A stretch of 33,746 bases of DNA from CAZIAK01 sp964537035 (lineage in GTDB: Bacteria > Planctomycetota > B15-G4), in the NCBI GenBank assembly GCA_964537035.1, contig CAZIAK010000046.1:1-33746 (forward strand), in the 5' to 3' direction. Below the pieces are notes generated by a model. The model ran no database searches and had not been told where the DNA came from. It worked only from the letters and a program-made list of their open reading frames with translations. Shown piece after piece: positions 24,693 through 33,036 of the stretch (the stretch's first letter is position 1; the number at the start of each line of letters is the position of its first letter). The translations under genes and the position numbers were made by a program.

Positions 24693-26575
24693 GCCAGGAC
24701 CGCCTTGTCTGCTGCCACAGGCCTGGCGGGGGCAGGCAACGCCGGGCCCAACAACGACTCGTAGTACTGCAGGGTCGTCTCGACCATGTGGTCGAGCCCG
24801 AAACGGTCGGCCACGAAGCGCCGTCCTGCTCGGCTCATCTCGGCCCGCAGCGTCTTGTTGTCGAGCAGGGTCACCACGCTCTCGCTCAGGCTCTCGTCGT
24901 CGTCGCAGTCGTGCACGAAGCCCGTGACCTCGTGGATCATGGCGTCTGCGGTGCCGCCGCCGCTGGTGGCCACGGGCGGACAGTTCGACCACTGGGCCTC
25001 GAGCACCACGTTGGGGGTGCCCTCGACCTTGCTGGTGAGCAGCATCACGTCAGCGGCCGCGAGAATGACGGGCACGTCCTTGCGCTGACCGAGCAACGTG
25101 ACCACCTTGCCCAGCCCCCGGCGTTCGATCGATTTGACGATCTCGGCCTTCATGTCGCCCACGCCCACGAGCGCCACCTTCAGATCGGGGCGGCGCTTGT
25201 AGACCCGCTCGACCGTGTCAAGGAAGAGCTCAGGCTGCTTCTCTTGCGCCAGGCGGAACACACCCACCAACAGGGCCGTCTGCCGGCCCAGCTTCATCTC
25301 GCTGCGGAACGACGCCACGGCCTTGGCATGAGGCTCGGTCATGCGGGCCAGATCGACGCCGTTGTAGACCACCTCGAAGCGATCTCGGGGCACTCCCATC
25401 CAGCGGGCGTAGTCGTCGGCCCCCTGGCTGCTGTTGGCGAGCAGATGCATCTGGGGCAGGTTCACCAGCCGCTCGTACCACACGTCCATCCAGCTCTGAT
25501 AGAAGGCCGGGAACCAGGTGGGGTTGAGGTTTCTCGAGGAGAGGATGGCGTGCTCGGTGCCCGTCAACGCCGCCGCCGCCGCGCCGATGATGTTCGGGTA
25601 GTCGAGCCAGCAATGGAGCACGTCGGGTTTGTAGGCCAGCAGCTCGCCGGCCAGGTCGAGCACCGGGTCGCGAATGATCTCCGGCAAGGCGCCGACGATT
25701 TCAGAGCTGATGTCAAGCTCGCGCAGGGGGTCGCGCACCCCGGACACCTGCTGATCTCCCGCAGCAGCGAAGGCCACACCCTCACGCCTCAGGTCGTCGC
25801 AGTAGTGCGCGTTCTCATCGGTCATGGGATAGGTCGTGAAGACCGTCACGTCGTGCCCCCGGCGACTCAGCCCCAAGGCCAGGTTGACCAGCTGTCGTTC
25901 TGCACCCCCGGAGTTGAGCTGCCCGATGTAGAGCATGATGTTCAACTTGTCGCCCCGGCGCTTGCCCGCCCGGGTGCCCATGCGTTCGATGTGCGCCGCC
26001 CACTCACGCTGCCCAAACCAGGCCTGGCAGTTGCGCTCGCGCAGCTTCGAATGGGCTTGGGCCCGCAGCATCTTGCCCCGGTACCACTTGCCCAGACGGG
26101 TGCGATCGAAGTAGCGCTCGAGCTGCCCCATGGGCTTGCGCAGGATGGCTCGGGAGATCGACGTCACGTACCAGCCCACCCCACGGCGCCAGGCCACGTG
26201 GCTCACGCCCAGCCGCTTGAGCTCGCTCAGCAAGCGCCCGCTGGTGCCGTCGATGCCGTCGAGCAAGACCGCCGCACCGTAGCCTGCGCCCTTGCCGCCT
26301 CCCTTGGCCACTGCGAACGCCCGCCGAGCCACAGCCGTGAGCGTCGGGGGCGGCCCGGGGACGAAGCGCGCGGACTGCACGTCCTGCACAAGCGGTTGCT
26401 CAAGCTCGACGCTGGTCAACAGCAGCAGTCGGCAAGGCGAAGGAAACTGTCGCCGGATCGCCTCGGGAGTCGGGCTCGACGCCGTGAGCACCACCCAACC
26501 GGTGCCCCGGGGCAGGTCGGGCTCGGCCACCGCGCCAGGAAACCCGGCTCGAACGATCTCGGCGTAGCAACCCAT
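24689..26575 (-). CDS. Family 4 glycosyltransferase with an N-terminal extension
   Basis: A 628-residue protein. The C-terminal GT-B part starts at about residue 211 (LNIMLYIGQLNSGGAERQLVNLALGL, the acceptor-domain loop) and includes 'VVYNGVDLARM', 'ALLVGVFRLAQEKQPELF', and the donor signature VEGTPNVVLEAQWSNCP with the E-x7-E pair. The first 200 residues are an extra domain: strand-like 'GTGWVVLTASS', 'CRLLLLTSVEL', 'GYGAAVLLDGIDG', then a basic linker (about 140-210) that may contact the membrane. I cannot name this domain. The ATG at 26575 overlaps the TGA of asnB (ATGA); the frame extends further upstream inside asnB and is not used. Confidence 0.88.
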   Translation of the reverse strand: MGCYAEIVRAGFPGAVAEPDLPRGTGWVVLTASSPTPEAIRRQFPSPCRLLLLTSVELEQPLVQDVQSARFVPGPPPTLTAVARRAFAVAKGGGKGAGYGAAVLLDGIDGTSGRLLSELKRLGVSHVAWRRGVGWYVTSISRAILRKPMGQLERYFDRTRLGKWYRGKMLRAQAHSKLRERNCQAWFGQREWAAHIERMGTRAGKRRGDKLNIMLYIGQLNSGGAERQLVNLALGLSRRGHDVTVFTTYPMTDENAHYCDDLRREGVAFAAAGDQQVSGVRDPLRELDISSEIVGALPEIIRDPVLDLAGELLAYKPDVLHCWLDYPNIIGAAAAALTGTEHAILSSRNLNPTWFPAFYQSWMDVWYERLVNLPQMHLLANSSQGADDYARWMGVPRDRFEVVYNGVDLARMTEPHAKAVASFRSEMKLGRQTALLVGVFRLAQEKQPELFLDTVERVYKRRPDLKVALVGVGDMKAEIVKSIERRGLGKVVTLLGQRKDVPVILAAADVMLLTSKVEGTPNVVLEAQWSNCPPVATSGGGTADAMIHEVTGFVHDCDDDESLSESVVTLLDNKTLRAEMSRAGRRFVADRFGLDHMVETTLQYYESLLGPALPAPARPVAADKAVLA

Positions 26576-28458
26576 CAGACGGCGGCCGCCACGAGAGGCG
26601 CCTTCGCGTGGGATCGCAACCACAGCTCGAGCATGAGCACGGTCCAGACCTGGAAGATCGAGAAGCAGTTGTCTTGCCGTTGGTGGGCGACGAACTTGTT
26701 GAGCCCCTCGTCGCCCAGCAGCCCGGCCAGCTTGCCGTTGCCGTCGAGCAGGGCGTCTTCGCACAGGGACAGCACGTCGTTCTTGGTCCAGGTCTTGCCC
26801 GGCAGGCCGAAGCCCATCTTCTTGCGCTCGATGTACTCTTTCGGCAGGTAGCGTCCGGCCAGGGTGCGCAGCAAGGGCTTGGTCATGCCCTCGAAGTAGG
26901 TGTACTCGGCGCCCAGATCCTTGGCGAAGTTGGCCACGTTGCGATCGAGCAGGGGCGAGCGCACCTCGAGCGAGAAGGCCATGGCCATGCGATCGACCTT
27001 GGCCAGCACCGCTCCGGGCATGTACGTTCTCGCGTCAATCTGACGCATGCGATGGATCAGCGGCTTGCCTGGCTCATCGATCTCGCGCATCCAGCCGCTG
27101 ATGAAGCGCTCGGCGTGTGCCCCGGCCTCAGGGCCAGCCAGGTTGCCCACGTCTTCTGGCAAGAACATCAGCCAGCGCAGGCCGCAGTAGGCGGCGCCGG
27201 GCTTCCAGACGCGACGGTTGCGAGCCATGTAGAGGGCGCGCATCTTCCAGTCGCCCTCTTCGCGCAGGGTGTCCCGATAGCGACCGTAGCCACCGAAGAG
27301 TTCGTCGCCTCCGTCGCCAGACAAGGCGACGGTCACATGCTCGCGGGTGAACTCACTGAGCAGGAACGTCGGCAGACAAGAGCTGTCTCCCAAGGGCTCG
27401 TCGAGAGCAGCGGCGATGCGCGGCAGCATCTCGATCACGTCGGGGGCCAGCATCTTTTCCCGGTGCTCGGTGCCCAGCAGCCCGGACGCCTCGCGAGCCA
27501 GCAGATGCTCTGACTCGTCGGTGCCCTCGAAGCCGATCGAGAAGCTCTGCACCGGGATGCCCAGCTCGCGGGTCATCATGGCCACCACCAACGCCGAGTC
27601 GATGCCCCCGCTGAGGAAGGCACCGAGAGGCACGTCGCTCATCAAGCGCCGGTCGACGGCGTCGAGCAGAATCGGCTGCAGGCGGTCAGCCGCCGCTTCG
27701 AGGTCGGCTTGCGCCAGGGGCTTGTAGGGCGTCGAGGTGACATGGTCCCCCGAGGTCTCGAAGGCGAAGTGGCGGCCCTCTTCGCGGGACGGCGCGCCCC
27801 GCCCCTCGAACTTGTAGCGCTGCCACGCACCAGGCAGCAGCTTCTCAACGCCCTCGTAGATCGTGCGCGGCGCGTGGATGTACTGCAGCAACAGATACTC
27901 GGACACGGCCTCCCGAGAGATGTTGCCCTCGAAGCCAGGCACCTCGTGAAAGGCCTGCAGCTCCGACGCGAAGGCCAGCCAGCCCTCACCCTGCGCGACG
28001 TAGAGCGGCTTCTTGCCGAAGGCGTCCCGGGCCAGCATCAATGTGCGCGTACAGGCGTTCCAGGTGGCGAAGGCGTACATGCCCTCGAGCTCTTTCAGCT
28101 GGTCTTCTTTCGAGCTGGCGAACATGTACAGCAACACTTCAGAGTCGGTCTCCGAGGCGAAGGTGTAGCCCCGCAGGCGCAGCTCTTGACGCAGACCCTG
28201 ATAGTTGTAGATCTCGCCGTTGAAGGTCAGGCCCACCTGCCCGTCGGCGGTCACCATGGGCTGGTGGCCGAGCGAGCTCAGGTCGACAATGGACAGCCGC
28301 CGGTGAGCCAGGGCGCAGGTGCCGGTGGGGTCGACCCACACCCCCGCATCGTCCGGACCGCGGTGGGTGAAGGTGTCGCGCATCGCCGTGGCGATGGCAG
28401 ACATCTCTTCGGGGGAATAACGCCCGGTGGTGTCAACGAATCCAGCAATGCCGCACAT
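26575..28458 (-). CDS. asnB: Glutamine-hydrolysing asparagine synthase (AsnB family)
   Basis: A 627-residue protein of normal family length. The N-terminus MCGIAGFVD carries the catalytic Cys2 of the class II glutaminase domain, with 'RGPDDAGVW', 'AHRRLSIVDLS' and 'FNGEIYNYQGLR' following. The synthetase domain shows the ATP pyrophosphatase loop AFLSGGIDSALV and 'ALSGDGGDELFGGYGRY'. It transfers glutamine-derived ammonia to an acyl-adenylate. Family members in glycan clusters often amidate uronic acids or sugar acids rather than making asparagine; the location between glycosyltransferase and export genes favours that role, but this is inference. An SD-like GGAGAG precedes the ATG. It is separated from the permease gene by 170 bases containing a tandem repeat. 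Confidence 0.92.
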   Translation of the reverse strand: MCGIAGFVDTTGRYSPEEMSAIATAMRDTFTHRGPDDAGVWVDPTGTCALAHRRLSIVDLSSLGHQPMVTADGQVGLTFNGEIYNYQGLRQELRLRGYTFASETDSEVLLYMFASSKEDQLKELEGMYAFATWNACTRTLMLARDAFGKKPLYVAQGEGWLAFASELQAFHEVPGFEGNISREAVSEYLLLQYIHAPRTIYEGVEKLLPGAWQRYKFEGRGAPSREEGRHFAFETSGDHVTSTPYKPLAQADLEAAADRLQPILLDAVDRRLMSDVPLGAFLSGGIDSALVVAMMTRELGIPVQSFSIGFEGTDESEHLLAREASGLLGTEHREKMLAPDVIEMLPRIAAALDEPLGDSSCLPTFLLSEFTREHVTVALSGDGGDELFGGYGRYRDTLREEGDWKMRALYMARNRRVWKPGAAYCGLRWLMFLPEDVGNLAGPEAGAHAERFISGWMREIDEPGKPLIHRMRQIDARTYMPGAVLAKVDRMAMAFSLEVRSPLLDRNVANFAKDLGAEYTYFEGMTKPLLRTLAGRYLPKEYIERKKMGFGLPGKTWTKNDVLSLCEDALLDGNGKLAGLLGDEGLNKFVAHQRQDNCFSIFQVWTVLMLELWLRSHAKAPLVAAAV

Positions 28459-28628
28459 GGGGACAAGCTCTCCAGCAGTGTTGCGTTTCGTCGACCCGAC
28501 CCACCCGGACGACCAGGGAATGCAGAGGATTCTAACGGCCCGGGGTCAAAGACGGTAGCGCCCCCACCCGCAATCACAGCCACAGCCACAGCCACAGCGA
28601 CAGCGACAGCGACCACCACAACGACGAC
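28459..28628. other. Gap between permease and asnB genes
   Basis: This 170-base gap breaks the otherwise overlapping operon. It holds the hexanucleotide array at 28575-28610 next to the permease stop. Near asnB it must contain at least the ribosome-binding site and perhaps an internal promoter. No reliable -35/-10 pair is visible. The Val/Ala-only frame read through the repeat is not a gene. Confidence 0.5.
28575..28610. repeat. Hexanucleotide tandem array, six copies
   Basis: Four copies of cacagc followed by two of gacagc, at 28575, 28581, 28587, 28593, 28599 and 28605, then a further degenerate GAC/CAC run to 28628. It starts 19 bases beyond the stop of the permease gene and lies within the untranslated part of the operon transcript. 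Confidence 0.92.
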
Positions 28629-29456
28629 TCAGAGGAAGTTGCCGAAGAACAACCTGAGCCGGGCGAAGGCGCGGTAGCCGCCCAGCAACAAGAGCGGCGC
28701 CAGGATCGCGCACACCCACCAGGACGCCGGGTGGCGCAGCTCGCCCCAGAACAGGGTGTCGCGGTAGATGTTCAAGAAGTGGGTGAAGGGGTTGATCTCC
28801 ATGGCCCAGCGCACCAGGTTGGGCAGCCCCGCCACCATGTCCGGGGTGTAGAAGACCGGCGTCAAGAAGATGCCCAGAGCGGTGAAGACCGTGATCAGCT
28901 CCTTGACGTCCCGGGCGAACACGCACAGGGCGCTGAGGATGAAGGTCATGCCCAGCATGGCCACCGCTTGGAGCAGGACCGCCGCGGGTAGCAGCACCAC
29001 CGTCCAGGGCAGGCCCCCGTGGCTGATCAGGATGTACAGACCGAGGACCGCCAGGTTCACCCCATGGGGCACCAGGTTCACGAGCAACGTCCGCACAGGC
29101 AGGATGTGCGCCGGAAAATCAGCCTGCTTCACCAGGCTGGCGCTGTAGACCACGGTCGTGCAGGCCGCCGGCAGCAGGCTGGCCCAGAGCATCCACGAGA
29201 CCATGCCCGAGAGGATGTAGGCCTGGTAGCTCTCCATGCCTCCGCCAGCGTCTGGCCAGCGCACCCTGAAGATGAAGGTGAACACCAGCAGGTAGACGAA
29301 CATCTGCAACAGGGGATGAAGCAGGGCCCAGCCCACCCCGAAGCCTGACCCGGCGAACTGGCTGAACAGCTCACGGCGGGTGAGCCCCAGCACCAGCTCT
29401 TTGTGCCGCAGCCAGTGGCGTCGCAACGAGGCGACCGCGAGGGCTGCAGCCGTCAC
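28629..29456 (-). CDS. wzm: Polysaccharide ABC exporter permease, Wzm-type
   Basis: A 275-residue ABC-2 type membrane protein with about six hydrophobic helices. The cytoplasmic N-terminus HKELVLGLTRRELFSQFAGSGFGVGW is the usual interface helix and start of the first helix in this family (R-E-L-x...S-x-x-G-x-x-W). The core includes 'LLHPLLQMFVYLLVFTFIF' and 'FLTPVFYTPDMV' before a conserved 'MEINPFTHFLNIYRDTLFWG', typical of Wzm/TagG/KpsM-like permeases. With the Wzt-type ATPase it should export a lipid-linked glycan across the inner membrane. The GTG start overlaps the TGA of the upstream GT2 gene (GTGA), so they are translationally coupled. Confidence 0.92.
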   Translation of the reverse strand: MTAAALAVASLRRHWLRHKELVLGLTRRELFSQFAGSGFGVGWALLHPLLQMFVYLLVFTFIFRVRWPDAGGGMESYQAYILSGMVSWMLWASLLPAACTTVVYSASLVKQADFPAHILPVRTLLVNLVPHGVNLAVLGLYILISHGGLPWTVVLLPAAVLLQAVAMLGMTFILSALCVFARDVKELITVFTALGIFLTPVFYTPDMVAGLPNLVRWAMEINPFTHFLNIYRDTLFWGELRHPASWWVCAILAPLLLLGGYRAFARLRLFFGNFL

Positions 29457-30556
29457 CGGTCGGCGCTGTCGTGACCGTTGGTCTGGCCCAAGGCCTCAGC
29501 CAGAGCAAGCTCTCGGTCTTTCAGGACGGCCAGCTGTTCTGCTGAGCGGCCCTTGCCGTTGACCTTTGCCGGGCTGTCCAGGCTGGTCGGTCCGGCGTCA
29601 GGCTGCGCGGCGGCGGTCGGAACGCGACCCTCATCTACCGAGACCAGAGCAGGTTGAGTCATGGCCACCTCGGCACCGTCCAACGTTGGCGCTGTGCTCT
29701 CGCCCGGCTCGACGCTGGGCCTCCTGATGATCGGCTCGAGCTTGCCCAGCAATGACAGGAACCACTGCTCCCAGCGCGGGCGATGCTTGGCGAAGTAGGC
29801 CTTGCGGCTGGCCCGCACGATGACCTCGATCTGTGCCTGGGGCGGCCGCACATGATGGGGGCTGAGATGAACGACCCTCATGGTGGGCGCGTACATGCAG
29901 CGCTGCCCCGCTTGAGACAAGCGCTGAGCCAGGTCGACGTCCTCGTAATAGAGGAAGAACTCCTGGTCAAAGCCTCCTGCCCGAACCAGGGGAGCCCGAC
30001 GAGCGAACAAACAGGCCCCGGTGACCCAGTCGACAGCGCCGGCCACATGGCGCCGCCGGGGCAGGTACTTGCGGTCACGACACTGGCGCACCAGCCCCCG
30101 GACCAGCGTGGCCAAGGTGGGGAAGAAGCCCGCGGACAAGGTCGGCCTGCCCTCGCGATCGAGCAGGGTGGGGCCGGCCAGGGCCACGTCGCGAGGCAAG
30201 GCCGCCAGCACCTCGGGCAGGCCGTCGAGCCCGCCCGACGGCACGATCAGATCGGCGTTGCCGATGATCAGCCACTTGCCCTCTGCGCGACGGATCGCCG
30301 TGTTGATCGCCGGGCCGTAGCCCACGTTGTCAGAGCTCTCGATGAGCAGGGCGTCTGGCGCCAAGCGCCGGGCCACCGCCACCGAGTCATCGGTCGATGC
30401 GTTGTCGACGATGATCAGCTCGCAGAACACACCCGCGCGCTGCCAGCCCTCAAGGACCGGGCGCAGGCTGGGCAGAAACTGAGCCAGATCGGACGAGCTC
30501 TGGTGAGACACGATGATCCACGACAGACGCACGCCAAGGTCTGTCCGAGATGTCAT
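29453..30556 (-). CDS. Family 2 glycosyltransferase, WbbL-like (rhamnosyltransferase type)
   Basis: A 367-residue enzyme. The GT-A fold is evident: LSWIIVSHQSSSDL, CELIIVDNASTDDS, SSDNVGYGPAINTAIRRAEG, the metal motif NADLIV, then AVDWVTGACLFARRAPLVRAGGFDQEFFLYYEDVDLAQRL, which is the signature pattern of WbbL-type rhamnosyltransferases. A C-terminal region from about residue 250 is amphipathic, then disordered. The ATG at 30556 has a strong GGAGGG Shine-Dalgarno 4 bases upstream; the frame extending to 30694 is not used. It is the first gene of the minus-strand glycan export operon and may add one of the first sugars. Rhamnose specificity is a family-based guess. Confidence 0.88.
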   Translation of the reverse strand: MTSRTDLGVRLSWIIVSHQSSSDLAQFLPSLRPVLEGWQRAGVFCELIIVDNASTDDSVAVARRLAPDALLIESSDNVGYGPAINTAIRRAEGKWLIIGNADLIVPSGGLDGLPEVLAALPRDVALAGPTLLDREGRPTLSAGFFPTLATLVRGLVRQCRDRKYLPRRRHVAGAVDWVTGACLFARRAPLVRAGGFDQEFFLYYEDVDLAQRLSQAGQRCMYAPTMRVVHLSPHHVRPPQAQIEVIVRASRKAYFAKHRPRWEQWFLSLLGKLEPIIRRPSVEPGESTAPTLDGAEVAMTQPALVSVDEGRVPTAAAQPDAGPTSLDSPAKVNGKGRSAEQLAVLKDRELALAEALGQTNGHDSADR

Positions 30557-30805
30557 CAAGCCCTCCTCGAGCCGCCCGTCCTTCGGGAAGGGGCGGTACC
30601 ACGCCGAGCCCCCGAGGACTCGCCACGAGCCTCTGATGGGCGCGAAAGAATACCAAATGATGCCGTTGGCCTTGCTCCCCATAAAACCGCACACCCAGCC
30701 CGAGCGATGATCGCAAGTTGGGGGAAGAGCGGCCCCTTCTTGAGGTACCTTCTGCCCCGGCAGGATCGTTCATGCCCGTTCACCATGCAAGGGAGACTTC
30801 GCCCC
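30557..30805. promoter_or_regulatory. Divergent promoter region for the glycan operon and the peptidase-kinase pair
   Basis: A 249-base gap between divergent starts. The stretch 30640-30690 is the least GC-rich part, and its minus strand carries TATTCT (30652-30647), a possible -10 box for the glycan operon. No convincing -35 box could be matched, so this is only a location call. Confidence 0.35.
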
Positions 30806-32218
30806 ATGGCCCTCTTCGCCGCCTTGATTCTGACCCTCCTTCCCGTGGCAGCCGTCACCGATACAGACCAGGCCGTCGCGGATGTCCGCTCCCGAGCTGA
30901 GCAGGTCCACCAGATCATCGCCGAAGCCCTGCAACGGGGCCGAGCCATGGAGCGACTCACCGACCTCTGCACCCGCGCGCCCCACCGCCTGGCGGGCTCC
31001 CCGGGATATATGGCCGCAGCTGAATGGGGCCGCCAGATCATGGAGGAGGACGGCTTCGACAACGTGCGCTTCGAATGGACTGACGCGCCTCGCTGGGAGC
31101 GAGGGTCCGTAGGTCGGGTGGCCCTGGTCGAGCCCGCCTCCCACCAGGCTGAGCTGCCCATGCTGGCCCTGGGGGGCACGATCGCCACGCCAGAGCACGG
31201 CCTCACCGCCGAAGTGGTGGTGGTCGACTCCCTGGCCGAGGCCGCCGAGCTCGGCGTGAGCGCCAGGGGCAAGATCGTGCTCTTCAACGGCCCCCTCGAC
31301 CGGGCTCGCGTGGATACGTTCTCTGCCTACGGCGGCGCCGTGGGGCAGCGGGTCGGGGGCGCCCAGGCGGCCGCCAAGGTGGGCGCCGTGGCAGCGCTGG
31401 TGCGCTCCATGACCACTCGCATCGACGACGTCCCCCACACTGGGGGCATGCGCTACGCCGCCGATGTGCCCAAGATCCCCACCGCCGCCATCTCGACCCT
31501 GGCCGCCGAGAAGATCGCCGCCCTGATCGCCGCGGGCGAGAAGGTCGTGCTGCACTTCAACCAGAACTGCCGCACCATGCCCGACGCCCCGAACCCCAAC
31601 GTGGTGGGTGATTGGCTCGGGCACGAGCGTCCCGACGAGATCATCGTGGTGGGCGGCCATCTCGATTGCTGGGACGTGGGCCAGGGCGCGCACGACGACG
31701 GCGGCGGCTGCTGCCAGGCCCTCGAAGCGGTGCGCCTGCTCAAGACCCTGGGCCTGCACCCCCGACGCACCCTGCGCGTCGTGCTCTTCGCCAACGAGGA
31801 GAACGGGCTGGCGGGCGGCAGAGCCTACGTCGCCCATCACGAGGACGAGCTGGACAAGCACGTGCTCGCCCTCGAATCAGACAGCGGCGTGTTCACGCCC
31901 CGAGGATTCACCACCGACGCCAACCCGGCGGCGCGAGCCATCCTCGATGCCATCGCCGAGCTGCTCGCCCATGCAGGCGCCGGGCGCATGACCACGGGAC
32001 ACGGCGGCGCGGACGTCGGCCCCCTGGCCGCGTCGGGCACGGTGCTCGTGGGCTACGACCCGGACCCCCACCGCTATTTCGATCTGCACCACTCGGCCCG
32101 GGACACCCTGGCCGCCGTGAACGAGCGCGAGATCAATCTGGGCGCCGGCGTGATCGCCGCCTTGATCTGGATCGTGGCCGACCTGGAGCAGACCCTGCCG
32201 CGGAACCCTGGGGGCTAA
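30806..32218 (+). CDS. Secreted M28 metallopeptidase, carboxypeptidase Q-like
   Basis: A 470-residue exported zinc peptidase. The signal peptide is ALFAALILTLLPVAAV (about residues 2-17). The catalytic domain contains GGHLDCWDVGQGAHDDGGG with zinc ligands H285 and D297, NEENGL with catalytic Glu and ligand (E331/E332), ESDSG for the next Asp, and DLHHSARDT for the last His. The WDVGQGAHDDGGG form is typical of the carboxypeptidase Q/PGCP branch. A PA-like domain (about 100-250) is inserted before the catalytic core. ATG 30806 is preferred, with GGGAGA about 10 bases upstream; an in-frame ATG 21 bases earlier would give a basic leader. It probably hydrolyses dipeptides or N-terminal residues in the periplasm. 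The kinase gene follows after 5 bases. Confidence 0.9.
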   Translation: MALFAALILTLLPVAAVTDTDQAVADVRSRAEQVHQIIAEALQRGRAMERLTDLCTRAPHRLAGSPGYMAAAEWGRQIMEEDGFDNVRFEWTDAPRWERGSVGRVALVEPASHQAELPMLALGGTIATPEHGLTAEVVVVDSLAEAAELGVSARGKIVLFNGPLDRARVDTFSAYGGAVGQRVGGAQAAAKVGAVAALVRSMTTRIDDVPHTGGMRYAADVPKIPTAAISTLAAEKIAALIAAGEKVVLHFNQNCRTMPDAPNPNVVGDWLGHERPDEIIVVGGHLDCWDVGQGAHDDGGGCCQALEAVRLLKTLGLHPRRTLRVVLFANEENGLAGGRAYVAHHEDELDKHVLALESDSGVFTPRGFTTDANPAARAILDAIAELLAHAGAGRMTTGHGGADVGPLAASGTVLVGYDPDPHRYFDLHHSARDTLAAVNEREINLGAGVIAALIWIVADLEQTLPRNPGG

Positions 32219-32223
32219 GCAGC

Positions 32224-33036
32224 GTGTCCCTGACCGCCGGCCAGACCCTGAGCTTCTACGAGATCCTCGGCCCTCTCGGTGCCGGGGGCATGGGCGAGGT
32301 CTACCGCGCACGGGACACCCGGCTCGACCGCGAGGTGGCGATCAAGGTGCTGCCCGCACACTTCACCGATGACGAAGGTCGCCTGCGACGGTTCGAACGC
32401 GAAGCCAGGACGCTGGCCTCGTTCAACCACCCGAACATCGCCGGCATCCATGGTGTGGACCAAGTTGACGACGTGTGCTTCCTGGCGTTGGAGCTGGTGC
32501 CCGGAGAAGACCTGAGCCAACGGTTGAAGCGCGGCGCCCTGCCGATCGACGAAGCGCTCGATGTGTGCCGCCAGATCGCAGAAGGGCTCGAAGCCGCCCA
32601 CGAAGCTGGCGTCATCCATCGCGACTTGAAGCCTGCGAACATTCGCATCACTCCCGAAGGCGTGGCCAAGGTTCTCGACTTCGGGCTGGCCAAGCCCACG
32701 GGGCCGGTGGCCATGGGCGGGGGCAGCACCGGCGCCGAACCCGACAGCGCGCTGATGACCGACGAGGGCGTCATCCTCGGCACGCCCGTCTACATGAGCC
32801 CGGGGCAAGCCGGTGGACCGACGTACCGACATCTGGGCCTTCGGCTGCGTGCTCTTCGAGTGCCTCACCGGTCAGCGCGCGTTCGCGGGGGGATCCTTCT
32901 CCGATCTGATGGCTGCAATCCTCAGCAGCGAGCCCGACTGGGAGCGGCTACCGGCGACGACGCCTGCGCGAGTACGCGAGCTGCTGCATCGTGCGGTCAT
33001 CAAGGACCCTCGCCAACGCCTGCGCGACATGGGTGA
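32224..33036 (+). pseudogene. Ser/Thr protein kinase, 5' part broken by a frameshift
   Basis: A GTG-initiated Hanks-type kinase. It shows the ATP loop LGAGGMGEVYRA (about 18-29), the catalytic Lys41 (VAIKVL), HRDLKPANI with D134, and DFG with D152, so the N-lobe and catalytic loop are intact. At the activation segment, GTPVYMSP is followed by an abrupt change of character: homologues read on as SPEQARGKPVDRRTDIWAFG, but here EQA is missing and the frame shifts, giving 77 out-of-frame residues and a stop at 33036. The missing 11 bases equal one unit of an imperfect direct repeat. The resulting product would lack the C-lobe and should be inactive, unless the sequence contains an assembly error. 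Confidence 0.85.

Noticed and set aside
24693..24992. N-terminal extension of the Wzt-type ATPase
   Set aside because: The extra 100 residues are Arg-rich shadow of the upstream GT4 gene; the GTG at 24692 overlaps that gene's stop in the usual coupled manner.
28278..28619. Small minus-strand frame reading through the hexanucleotide array
   Set aside because: Its N-terminus is only Val/Ala repeats generated by the array and its C-terminus is an out-of-frame reading of asnB.
28575..28628. CRISPR array
   Set aside because: The repeat unit is only 6 bases with no spacers. The other arrays (1842-1913, 19545-19616) are in-frame coding repeats, and no cas gene is present.
29783..30784. N-terminal extension of the M28 peptidase back to 29783
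   Set aside because: It overlaps the opposite-strand GT2 gene and would bury the signal peptide that begins near 30806.
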